A stretch of 64,000 nucleotides of DNA from Diplolepis rosae (taxonomy: Eukaryota > Arthropoda > Insecta > Hymenoptera > Diplolepididae), in assembly GCA_030998225.1 (NCBI GenBank), contig JAPYXD010000743.1, positions 1,116,001 to 1,180,000 of the forward strand, given 5' to 3'. The position numbers and the translations under genes are program-made. The notes below the pieces were generated by a model. The model made no database searches and was not told the origin of the DNA. It saw nothing but the letters and a program-made list of their open reading frames with translations. Within the stretch, counting starts at the first letter, position 1, and each line of letters starts with the position of its first letter. Positions 1 through 9,754 of the stretch are shown here, piece after piece.

Positions 1-1022
1 ATATATATATATATTTATATTGTGTTCAAACGGGCGGAAAAAGTCGCATTGCATGCTTGTGCGTAGAGCGGCATGGAGTTAATTGTGCCTCGGCGTCAAA
101 ATCGGGCGAAATGTTCATACCGCCCGCTTCAAAGGGCGATAATGTTCATACCGCCCGCTTCAACGGGCAAAATGTTCATACCGCACGAAACTTGAATGCC
201 CGCGGCTAACTACGCACTCGCACGCAACGCGACATTTTCCACCAATTTGGACACAAAACGTCGTGTGCTAGGTACTCTCAAGTGCACCTAATTTTGTGCT
301 GCTAGCAGAAATTTCGCAACTTTGCCCGCTTTTCGAAAAAAAAAACAAAAAAACAAAAAGATTTTGAATTTACAAAAATAAATGTTTTTCTGCATTTTAC
401 AGGTCAATAACATTTTTATTGAGTAACAAATACGAATTTCATTGCCGTCCTGTAATTCCGAACACCTAATTTTAGAAATATTTTTGAAAAACTCGGAATG
501 AAAAAATTGGAATTTTATAAAAAAATAATTTCAGGAACTGGAAACTTGTGCTGAGTTGTGCTAGGCAATTATAACAATAAACCCTTATAACATTTTTCGA
601 ACAGACTAATATTTTCCAAATGAAAACTCATTTTCGAAACATAGTCCATCAACGATCCGGGATTTTTCAAAAATGGAAATTTTGAAAAACAAAAAGTTGT
701 GCTGAGTTGTGCTAGGCGAGTACAACAATAAACCCTTATAACATTTTCCAATCAGATTAATGTTTTACAAATGAAAACTAATTTTCGAAATACATAGACC
801 ATCTGCACCGACCCGGAATTTCACAAAAATGGGAAATTTTTGGAACCAAAAAGTTGTGATGAGTTGTGCTAGGCGATTACAACAATAAATCCCAATAACA
901 TTTTCTAATCAGATTAATACTGTTACTGTTACGTAACAGATTGTAACACGTTACATAGCTGGTGAATTATAGGTGAGTCACCTGTGACGCAAAATGTCAC
1001 ACACTGTGTGATGAATTAGTTC
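1..1022. repeat. Repeat-rich leader: AT microsatellite, 30-bp triplet, ~150-bp diverged repeats
   Basis: No gene is seen here. Positions 1-14 are (AT)n. Three near-identical 30/31-bp units starting AATGTTCATACCGC lie at 110-185. Three diverged units of about 150 bp follow (about 500-650, 650-800, 800-930). Each carries GTTGTGCTGAGTTGTGCTAGG and then a CAATAAACCCTTATAACATT-like block. The same GTTGTGCTGAGTTGTG core recurs near 18730, so it belongs to a dispersed family. Around 915-957 several TGTTAC/GTAACA motifs occur just left of the mariner insertion. Confidence 0.7.
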
Positions 1023-1024
1023 TA

Positions 1025-1895
1025 AAGTGTGATCAAATTGGAGGTACTTTTTCCAATAGGGTTTTATTGACATGTGACGCGTGACTACTGTCAAACTAAA
1101 TACACAATTTTATTCAGTTTTTATTGACATTTCATCATGAACAGACTTACGCCTCAACAACGTTTACAAATCGTACAATTATATTACGAAAATGGACGTT
1201 CTGTGAAAAGTGTTTATCGCGCGCTCAGGCCAATTATATACCATCGGCAAACTCGAGAATAATTTAACATTATTGGATGATACTCGACCGATTAGACCAC
1301 GTACAGCCCGAAGTGTAGAGAATATTGCGGCTGTAAATGAGAGTTATGCCGAAGACCCGGAAGAATCGATTCGGCGCTGATCTCAACAACTACTTGGGCG
1401 ATTTTTGATGCCGGAAATTGAAGCCCGTAATCTCCACGACATTTGGTTCCAACAAGACGGCGCTACATTTCATACAGCCCGTGAAACAATGGATTTACTG
1501 CGTAGCCGTTCCGGTGAGCAATTTATCTCTCATCTCGGACCGATGGATTGGCCTCCAAGATCGTGTGATATTACACCTTTGGACTTTTATTTGTGGGGGT
1601 ATGTAAAGTATAAATGTTTTGTCGATAAACCAGCTACTATTGAGGCATTGGAAGCCAACATTACTGAAGTTATTAGCGAGATACCGACCGAAGTCCTCGA
1701 GCGAGTCATTAAAAATTGGTGTTTACGGATGGACGAATTAAAGCGCAGTTGCGATCAACATTTGAAAGGGGTTATCTTTAAAAAATAAATGTCGTGAATG
1801 GTTCTACACAAAAATAAAAAAGATTGCCCTATCAATTTGAATTTTCGTTGTTTTATTTCAATTTAAAATCCTATCCCTCTAAATTGATCATCCTT
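1025..1895 (+). mobile_element. Internally deleted mariner-like transposon (copy 1)
   Basis: An 871-bp Tc1/mariner-superfamily element with imperfect terminal inverted repeats of about 22 bp. The left end starts AAGTGTGATCAAATTGGAGG; the right end is its complement at about 1872-1895. TA dinucleotides at 1023-1024 and 1896-1897 form the expected target duplication. A full-length mariner is about 1.3 kb, so about 400 bp is missing. The copy encodes the helix-turn-helix N-terminus (ATG at 1137) and the transposase C-terminus, but most of the first half of the catalytic domain is gone. It could move only if a complete relative supplied transposase. Confidence 0.88.
1137..1788 (+). pseudogene. 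mariner transposase remnant (N- and C-terminal parts)
   Basis: The N-terminal piece begins at ATG 1137 (MNRLTPQQRLQIV...), a helix-turn-helix DNA-binding start typical of insect mariner relatives. It hits a stop near 1263. The next piece, in a shifted frame, runs to a stop at about 1380. The C-terminal piece (1405-1788, about 127 codons) keeps WFQQDGATFHTA, which contains a catalytic Asp, then WPPRSCDITPLDFYLWGY with the last acidic region. The middle with the first catalytic Asp is deleted, at a junction near 1381-1405. It is non-functional. Assignment to the superfamily is secure; the subfamily is not. Confidence 0.85.
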
Positions 1896-1897
1896 TA

Positions 1898-2985
1898 TAA
1901 CAGCTCTGTAACGCTGTAATGTAATGGTTCTGTAACAGACTTATGTAACATATGTACTATATTCTTACGCAGCATCAATGTAAATATTTTCTATATGTGT
2001 TATGCAATTATGTTATATAGAAGTTTTGTAAAAACGATATGTAAATAGTATGTAACGGAGATATGTTAAGCAGATATACGATGACAAAATATTGATAATA
2101 AACAACTCATTTCTGAGAGTCAAATTTTGCACCTTTGTGTTATTTGTCGATTACTGAATATTATACTAAGGGCATCTGAAATTTTACCATGAAGCAATTT
2201 AGTTTACACAAGTTATTATCCACAATTTTCAATTGTTCCAGCTATTATTGATGTCGGTATTCGGGAAATTAAAATATATATATAATATTACGTGATTTTT
2301 ACATATCTGATAATAACGTACATTATACACAACTTACAGAGAAGCGCTACACAGTAATGCCGTCATAGTACACTTACGTAACACTGCAATGAAAGTGTTA
2401 TAGATCATTTGCGTAACCAAGTTACAGAATCAAAGTTACAGTATTGTCACATAAAAATTATGTCACACTGTTACGTAGCTGTTACTAATGTAATGTCCGG
2501 TGGCAAAATTGCCAAATTCATGGAAACCCTCCACATTTATCAATCCCTCTGTAACTACCTAGTGGATTATTATTCTCATAGTCATCTGAGTACCCTTTTT
2601 CTAGGTAAGTCGGAATATTTATACAACTTGGTAACAAATAATTTTCAAATATATTTTCATCTTCATCTCACGAAGTATTGACATCTACGCACAGTGGTCC
2701 CTCGAAGGAGCCATCACAATTATTAGCATTTACGAACAACAATCATTTAGTCTCAGGACAATTTAAAGGTTCAGGAAAATCGAAGGCAAGACATTTTTTT
2801 GCGGAATCAAATCTTTTTTATTTTCAGGAGTTAACACCAACTTATGTTTAGTATGGCGGTGTTGCTTGTACGAACCCAAATACTACATAACTTTTAGAAC
2901 AATTGTTTTGAACACACTTGAAATTGCTTAACAATTTATGTGATAGTTCTACGTGTCGTACAATACTAAGATTTTCATTGCAACT
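1898..2985. other. AT-rich gap with TGTAAC/GTTACA-rich stretches
   Basis: No credible gene. Two patches (1896-2080 and 2341-2500) are rich in TGTAAC and GTTACG motifs, like the patch at 915-957 on the other side of the mariner. The mariner therefore seems to have landed in an older TGTAAC-rich repeat. A 90-codon open frame at 2409-2681 has no recognisable domain. Confidence 0.5.
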
Positions 2986-2997
2986 AATATTACAGAC

Positions 2998-4832
2998 GCC
3001 GGTCTTGCATTGGCCCGGTCTTGCATTGGTTTTTTCGGAAACCGATCAGGGGGCCCTAGAACAGGCCATCGGGCGCGTCCTCAGGTTGCAGATAGAGGGG
3101 CCCTGTACCGAGGGTTACTGCTGAATACGGATACAAAACTAAATAAGCAGTCGCGGACAATGTTCCAGGGATGGTCCCGAAGGAATAACCCCCAAGCCAA
3201 GGTGTTAACTACCGTGCCGAGGGCTGCATGACACCAGGGAGTGGTGTCTCACACGGTGTCTCTAGGAAACCAGGCCACCTCCTAGAGTATTGAGGCCTTA
3301 CCCCTGCATGCGGGGCTCTGCAGGGGCGGACCGAATACTTCCCTAGCTAATCGTGGGAACAATCATGGAGCATTATAATTTAAATAAAACGATGTGTGAG
3401 GAGATTTTCGGAGGGAAGTTGGATGTAACGGAGGAAACGCCGGATCCGTTCGAGACGGATAAGTCTCAGGTACGGCAGTACCGGAACTGGCTACACCAGC
3501 GGAACGAGCAGCAGCTGGAGATCCTCTCGAAGGTGGAATCGGCCCTGGAGAAGATGGAGAAGTTCTCTAGGTCGAAGAAGAATATGCACCTCCCTATCAG
3601 GGATGGCATACAGGAGATGAAGAAGGGGCTCGGGGCGCTGCGGTACGACATCGACGATACCGTATGCTACCTCGACTCCTTCGAGTACCTGATGCGAGGT
3701 CTAATGGTGAGGAAAATCAAGGAGGTCAAACCACCCAAAAACAAGTGAGTAGTTGACGAGGGTAGCCAAACCCTCCCAGAGCCGGCGGCGAGGTCCACAC
3801 CGGACACTCGCAAACGGCGTAGGTAAGCAGACTGTAAGTCCGGAGGTGCCTGTGGTTACAAAACCAATGGAGAAGAGGCCAAAAGCCTCTAAAAAGGAAG
3901 AGAAGTGGGTAGTGGTCCCCAGCAAGAAGCGCCTACGGAAGAAGAGAGGTGCTCATTAAACCAGCGGAAGGGATGAGCTACGCTACCTTCCTGCGCGAAC
4001 TTAAGAAGCGCGTCAACCCTGCCGAACTGGGCGCTACAGTCCAGGGGATCAGGGAGACGCGCTCCAAGGAATTGCTAGTAGAAATGAAATGTTCCGCAAA
4101 AAGCAGAGGGAGGCTTGACACTGCCTTTAAAGACGTCGAGGATGCCGTCAGAAGCCTTTTCGACGAAGAACCGGAGCTGGAGTTAAGGGTGTCTCTAAGT
4201 AAGACACCCTATAGAGGAAACCGGAAGGCGTCTGTGCTTCTGGACGAGGCTAGGGCGCTGAAGCTGCTCAAGGGGGCCCACATTAAGATCGGGTGGGTCT
4301 CCTGCAGAGTCCGCAGGAAAAAGGAGGTGAACCGGTGCTTCCGTTGCCTTGGTTTCGGCCACATAGCGGCGGACTGTCGAGGGCCAGACCGCAGCAGGTG
4401 TTGCTGGAGATGCGGTGACGAGGGGCATCTCGCGGGTTCCTGCATTGGGAAGCCGAGGTGCTTTCTCTGTGCTGTAAAGGAGGAAAAGCCCCGGAATGAT
4501 CATATACCGGGGACTATGCGCTGTGCGGCCTTTCGGGAGGCAGCTCCGAATAGGAAGCCTTAGAAAGGCCGCTATGGGAGAGAACCTGGACCTGTTACGC
4601 CAGGAAACAGAAGAAGAAGCAAGGAAGAAAGGCAAACATCGCCTTAAGATGGCCCCCACCCTGAAGTAATGCTTAACGGCGGTTCCGGGGTGGGATTCTA
4701 CGGCCTAGAGACAGGGAGGGAGTTTTAGTGGGTAGGGCTGCGCGAGCAGCAGAGTCTCACACACCAGGGGGGCACGGAGTTCCCTTGACGGTGCATAAAG
4801 CATTTCTCCCTTCCTACAAAAAAAAAAAAAAA
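2998..4832 (+). mobile_element. Gag-only non-LTR retrotransposon insertion (half-LINE type) with perfect TSD
   Basis: A complete insertion. AATATTACAGAC occurs at 2986-2997 and again at 4833-4844, a perfect 12-bp target-site duplication. The element begins with a 15-16-bp direct repeat (CCGGTCTTGCATTGG twice, 2999-3029), then a GC-rich 5' leader (3030-3360), an ORF1-like gag region (3365-4563, tail to 4668), a 3' leader with GGTTCCGGGG, and an A tail (about 4818-4832). No endonuclease or reverse transcriptase is present. GC content is far above the flanks. The structure indicates target-primed integration using enzymes from another element, analogous to mammalian HAL1. Confidence 0.82.
3365..4668 (+). 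pseudogene. ORF1: R1-clade ORF1 (gag-like nucleic-acid-binding protein), frameshifted
   Basis: The first ATG that fits is 3365. The N-terminal 128 codons (to a TGA at 3746-3748) include a charged, probably coiled-coil stretch around LEILSKVESALEKMEKF. The frame then shifts twice: a basic KRLRKKRG-type segment at about 3830-3958, then 3949-4563. The last piece carries three zinc knuckles, CFRCLGFGHIAADC (about 4336), CWRCGDEGHLAGSC (about 4402) and a third starting CFLC (about 4459). This Cys-His array is typical of R1/TRAS/SART-type ORF1 proteins, which coat element RNA. After the TAG at 4561-4563 the frame stays open to 4668 with a charged EEEARKKGK tail. At least two frameshifts and two stops make it inactive. 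Confidence 0.8.
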
Positions 4833-4952
4833 AATATTACAGACAAAAAAAGCAAAACATATTTAAAATAATTTGAATCCTAATTAAATATTGTTTGAAA
4901 TCTTAATTTGAAAAAACATCAAATACTTTGAATCCCTTTAAGGACTTTAGTT

Positions 4953-5112
4953 GTTTGATTTGAAATAGTTTTGACTTTTAAGGCAACTCCTCTGTCAGGG
5001 AGTGGAATCTCGTAAAATGCTTTCTCGATAATTCTATCCAAAAAGAATTTTACGAGATGCCACTCCTTGACAGAGGAGTTGCCTTAAAAGTCAAAACTAT
5101 TTCAAATTAAAC
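4953..5112. repeat. Foldback (MITE-like) inverted repeat, 66-bp arms
   Basis: Arms 4953-5018 and 5047-5112 are reverse complements with about three mismatches over 66 bp, around a 28-bp loop. The core reads TAGTTTTGACTTTTAAGGCA on the left and its complement on the right. The whole 160-bp unit would form a long hairpin. No clear target duplication is visible. Confidence 0.85.
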
Positions 5113-6530
5113 AGTTAAATATATATACCAAATATTCGACGAATTCGCAGGATATTCGCAATCCAGTGCGAAAAATGATTTAAAAGTCAAATCTATAGCA
5201 TGGAGAAAGGAACTTGTTTCGTAATAGAAGTTGTTTATAATAAAGTAAATTTTACGAAAATTTATAATTTTTTCCACTAGGATAGATAACCGGTTGCAAT
5301 GTCAATTATTTTGCGAGTAAGACCTTTTTCAAATCTCCCAAACTCGGGTCTGCCTTATTTCCAACCAAAAACAAATATATGGAAAATGTATTGTATGAAG
5401 AGGGTAAAATTAAATATTAAAAGGTGACATCATTTTCGGAATGGCTAATAAGTAAGTGTCGCATTTTACGTTTTTCCTAAGATTTGCCTTGGCTGTTAGC
5501 CGATTTGCTATATTTTCCACCGCTTCAGTTTCTAGAGTCTCATCTCTATTCCTTTTTCCCGTTTTATTTGCGTTCTCGGAGGGAATAATGTTCATCAATA
5601 AATATAATATCATAGCACAAGAAACATACTAAATCAATTCCTATTTGCTCTCTTAATGGTTTGAACATTCGCAGATACTTATCAACAATTTCTTTCCGAG
5701 AATCAGAATTTTTCTGCGACATTCTTGTGTACAATTCCAACACTCCGTATTTTTTTCAGTGTCATCTGAATGAATTTTTAGATAATCTAGTTTTTCTCTT
5801 ACCTGTGCTGTAAATAATCATTGCATTTCCAATAACATAATAAAAATAATTAAAACTCATATAAAAATTGAAATATAATTTTAACTTATTAGTGAAAAAA
5901 CTCACATTCTATAGAAACTATCTGAATTTCGACGATATTAAAAGATTCTCTTCGTGAAACACTCTTTGGTTTTATAATTCCTGTCTTTCTTTAATTTCCC
6001 TTCACGTAAGAAAATGACTCGTTAGCTCTCCAATTGCTTGTATCTTCTAACTATTTTCCACTCGAAAAGGTGTATAATAGGTATCAGGTGATTCACCCGG
6101 AAATAAGCGGGCGATTGCGTTGACAAAATCTAAAAATTCCTGCTTATCAATTCTGTAAAAGATAAATTTTATAATTATTTATGTATTTAAATGTATGCAT
6201 ATATATTTTATACAATTCATTTAAATACCCGTGAACTCTGTACACATATCCACGCAAATGAGTTAAGAACATTTTATTTCCATTTTTATTTATTTATTAA
6301 TAGTGAGAATGATGGCCTTTCAGTCTCCATTCATCACCAGGCTATCATTCTCATTATTAATAATATAGACTGGCAACAATTGAGAGAATTTTTTGAAATT
6401 TATTTAATTATTCATAGAATTTGGAAAAAAAGGAAATATTAGAAATATTCTTAAAAATATGTGCATAAATATATTCAAAAATCTTAAGGCAACGCGTTTA
6501 CTTGTATTATTTATTATATTTTATGGTATT
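5113..6530. other. AT-rich gap, no gene recognised
   Basis: The sequence is AT-rich and lacks credible coding. A short open frame at 6191-6442 has no domain signature. A near-palindrome occurs around 6300-6365 (TTATTAATAGTGAGAATGAT and its complement ATCATTCTCATTATTAATAA), which could be a small foldback. Confidence 0.5.
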
Positions 6531-6531
6531 A

Positions 6532-6755
6532 CAGTCAAGACTCGTTTATTGCAAGGCTCCGAAACGAGCGAGACTCGTTTATTGAAGGCGAGAGGGGCTC
6601 TCACCACCTCAACTATCGGTAAAGTTGGTTTTCAGAGTAAGCAGTGGAACTGTTGTTGTCCTAACCACAGTGTTGCATATAAGGCAAAGGTTAGGGGAAC
6701 GCTCGGGCCTTGCAACAGACGAGTTTCGCGCCTTGCAATAAACGGGTCTTGACTG
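6532..6755. mobile_element. 224-bp pogo/Tigger-like MITE with TA target duplication
   Basis: Terminal inverted repeats of 26 bp (6532-6557 and 6730-6755) differ at one position. The left starts CAGTCAAGACTCGTTTATTG. Similarity continues imperfectly about 11 bp inward. TA lies on each side (6530-6531 and 6756-6757). Ends beginning CAGT... followed by a CTCGTTTATTG-like block resemble pogo/Tigger ends, which also use TA targets. There is no transposase, so it is non-autonomous. The family assignment rests on end similarity only. Confidence 0.82.
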
Positions 6756-7202
6756 TATTCAAATAAAGAATAAATACTTATTTAAAGCGATGATGAAGTT
6801 CATTAGCAAATGAAACTAAAGAAAAATTTATTATAAATGAAATCACAGTGATTGATGATTATAAACTTACCTTACTTATATTAGTCACAGTGTGATTATT
6901 ACAATACTTCAAATATTGATGACATTAAATGATGATCAGAAATTTAAGTCTTTGATTTTTATACTGTAAGGAGGAAGGGAGTGCAGCTCCGACGGAAGGT
7001 AAGTGAATAAATGAAGGAAAAGGACTATTGGATGTTAGGAAGAAGAAAATACATCCGAAGAAAAATGTATTGTGTGACAGAAAATTCATTTTAGCTATTA
7101 GCTTATTAGTAAGTTAGGCGAAAAGAATTGGCTAAATTGATGTCCAAGACATGGCCTTAAAGTAATTATTATTTATTATAACCTGAACTCTCTACTTACC
7201 CT

Positions 7203-7747
7203 TACACTGAAAAAAGAAGTGTCCTAATTTAAGATACTTGTGTAGTCATATCTAAGATGTTTCGGTAGTCACTTTTAAGTTGCTTAAAACATCTTATTTG
7301 AATACACGTAAAATATCTTAAGTTGAGCCATCGGTAACACAGATAACTTAAGTTACCGACAGTTTATTGTTCCTATAACCTTTACACTGTGAGAAAAAGC
7401 TTACGGCATATCGGTGTCTGCTACACATGTGATGGCTTACATGGCTGTACGTACTTCTTAAAAAAATTAATTTACACTTTTTACATGTAGCTCCACATCC
7501 GTCATATGTAAAGTTTAAATAAAGAATCGTGCCGATGAATATGAGCAATATATTCCTCTAAATGAGTTGATATTACACCACAGAAGAAAAACATGGAACA
7601 GTCAAAACGCTCCATTTCTTGAGGTTATGAACAGTAACTATAACCCTATGAGAGATTCTATCTTTTGACCACTACTTCTTTGACACTTTATGCGTCTTAG
7701 TTTTTGCTAACTTATTGACCAGGTAAGACACTTCTTTTTTCAGTGTA
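7203..7747. mobile_element. 545-bp MITE with CACTGAAAAAAGAAGTGTC ends
   Basis: Left end 7203-7226 and right end 7724-7747 are inverted repeats (TACACTGAAAAAAGAAGTGT and complement), with TA at the outer edge of each. The interior is AT-rich, with a GTAACTTAAGTTAC palindrome near 7354, and has no transposase. A similar right end (TTATTTTTTCAGTGTA, 9212-9227) sits beside the transposase scrap at 9.2 kb, so more than one family member probably exists locally. The superfamily is not settled. Confidence 0.72.
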
Positions 7748-8127
7748 CTTGGTTAAAATTGGAACGGGATGAGACAGAAATAATCAAAAACCGAAGAAGT
7801 TGGTTGATTCTGTAGAGTTCTAAAAAGGAAGGTACGCTCGAACTTCTTTTTTCGTGCAGATTTATTCTTGTTTAAACAGAATTATTCAGTTTCTTACGGC
7901 AATATTTGATTTTGAAATAAAAAAAATTGTCTATGTCCACATTAAAACCTTCAAAATTCTACGTACCGTTGACATTTTTTAAAACAATTTTTCAATCACT
8001 AACTGTCTTTCCACGAGCCTCGAAAGTATTTAGAAACTCATAAATCGAGTTTCTGATGCGTTTTTGAATTGACCAAATTACGCGACAAAAAAAGTTTCGA
8101 AACGCATTCTTATGACAGTCGTCCATT

Positions 8128-8699
8128 TAGTGGAGCTTCACATGCAGCCAAGAGAAGTGACCGAGAGTCCGGAGGAGACAGCGAGTGAAAAGCCAGTGGA
8201 GAAACGGCCAAGAGCCTCCACCAAAGAGGAGGAGTGAGTGGTGGTTCCGCTCAGGGAGAACCTACGGAAAGAAATGACGAAGAAGGTTGATAGAATGAGC
8301 GGTGCTCATTAATCCCACACAGGGGGTGAGCTACGCGGCCATTTTAAAAAACCTCAAGAAGCACGTCAAACCTAATGAACTAGGCGTCACAGACCATGGA
8401 ATCAGGAAACGCGCTCTAAGGACCTGCCGATGTTCCAAAGAAGGTAGAGGGCGGCTAGATACAACCTTTAAAGAGGTAATTGGTGCTAGTGGGACTATCC
8501 GCTACCTCATCCCCAGAATTGAGGTTGCTGTAAGAGGCTTTTTTTTATCATGGATCAGAGTTAGAACTCAAGGTGTCTCTAACTAAAAGATCATACGGAG
8601 GAAACAGGTAGGCGTATGTGCTTTTGGAGCAGGAGCGGGCCTTGAAATTACCAAGGCGTCCCACATCAAAATTAGGTAGGTGTCCTGCAGGGTCCGCCG
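8128..8699 (+). pseudogene. Degenerate fragment of the same gag-like ORF1 as 3.4-4.6 kb
   Basis: From about 8150 the sequence parallels 3840-4320 of the half-LINE: a KPVEKRPRAS-type basic stretch, then the GGTGCTCATTAA segment, then a frame starting at 8302 with GVSYAAILKNLKKHV, matching GMSYATFLRELKKRV of the first copy. Both ends are missing; it stops at the GTCCGCC block before the zinc knuckles. Frameshifts and stops are abundant, so it is much older than the 3.0-4.8 kb copy. Confidence 0.75.
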
Positions 8700-9189
8700 A
8701 TTATTTTAAACAATTTAATAATTTACCGAAATTTTGAAATAATCAATTAAAAAGTAAAAAGAAACTGATCCCATGCCAAAACGAAAATTTTTTGTAATTA
8801 TTGGGTCAATATAATAGTAAATATGTTTTCAAATGTGTCACGTTATAATGTTACAAATGGCACATGAACATACTTCCAGTAAAGATGTTGAATTGCACAT
8901 TATTCTGACCACTTTTAGAACTGACCATTTTTAGAACTGTTGAAATTTAATAATATTTTTTAAATGTAATATTTAATATCACAAATAACAAAAAAAATTC
9001 AAACATTAGTTTAGTTTTTAAAACATCACAGAATAAAACTAAATTCTTGGACAAACAATTTTTTCTGTTATTATTTAATATACTACCATTCCATGCTTTA
9101 ACATGCAAAATTCCGTAAACTTATTTACTAAATACAAATCAATATGTTGTTTTACTCGTAGCGCTAAATTATCTTAAATCAATAATTCT
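8700..9189. other. AT-rich gap, nothing recognised
   Basis: Long A/T runs with no open frame, inverted repeat or known motif that I can support. Confidence 0.5.
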
Positions 9190-9535
9190 TCAAGGAAAGT
9201 TTCGACAACTTATTTTTTCAGTGTAGCTACCTTTCGCTTTTACGACGAGCTGAAGTTGCTTGCAGAACGCCTGGGACGATGTATGGAAAACATCTTGACT
9301 AAGCCGCTTCCATTCACGAGTCAGTATATTTTTAAGCGTTTCTAATGATGTGTGTTTTTTCGAGCAAGCCTTCACCTGTAAAACGCTCCATACTGAGTAG
9401 TCCAGTAGGTTCAAGCTGTAAAAACGGTGGCCATTCTTGGATCAAAATGGATCGTTGAAAGTTCTCACGTATCCAATTTTGCATTGCGCGTGGTAACACG
9501 CAATCAAGTGAGCCTCTAGAAGGTGTTTCCAAAAA
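9190..9535 (-). pseudogene. Tc1/mariner-like transposase C-terminal scrap
   Basis: Read on the minus strand, two overlapping frames together give a C-terminal transposase region: MQNWIRENFQ then EWPPF in one frame, LNLLDYSVWSVLQ and HTSLETLKNILTREW in the other. Tc1/mariner-like proteins have a WPPYSPDLNPLDYSVW-type block with the last catalytic acid; here a frameshift splits it and the SPD portion is altered. The N-terminal two thirds are absent. It is a relic with no function. Confidence 0.75.
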
Positions 9536-9754
9536 AATATTTGGTTTACCTTGTAACTTTATTTATTATTCCTTATTATATTTTTAGTTAGGACTATGAA
9601 GTTAGAGGTTCAGGCATGAGAGTAGAAATGAAAATCCCTTGAAAAACTATTTTTTAAATTATATTTCAGATTCTGATTTCCTTTTACACTAATTTAGAAT
9701 ATCAACTGACATAAAAGAGAATAAGGAAGGAAATCAGAAGATTAAATTCAAACT

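Noticed and set aside
4195..4659. 154-codon minus-strand frame
   Set aside because: It is antisense to the zinc-knuckle gag region of the half-LINE.
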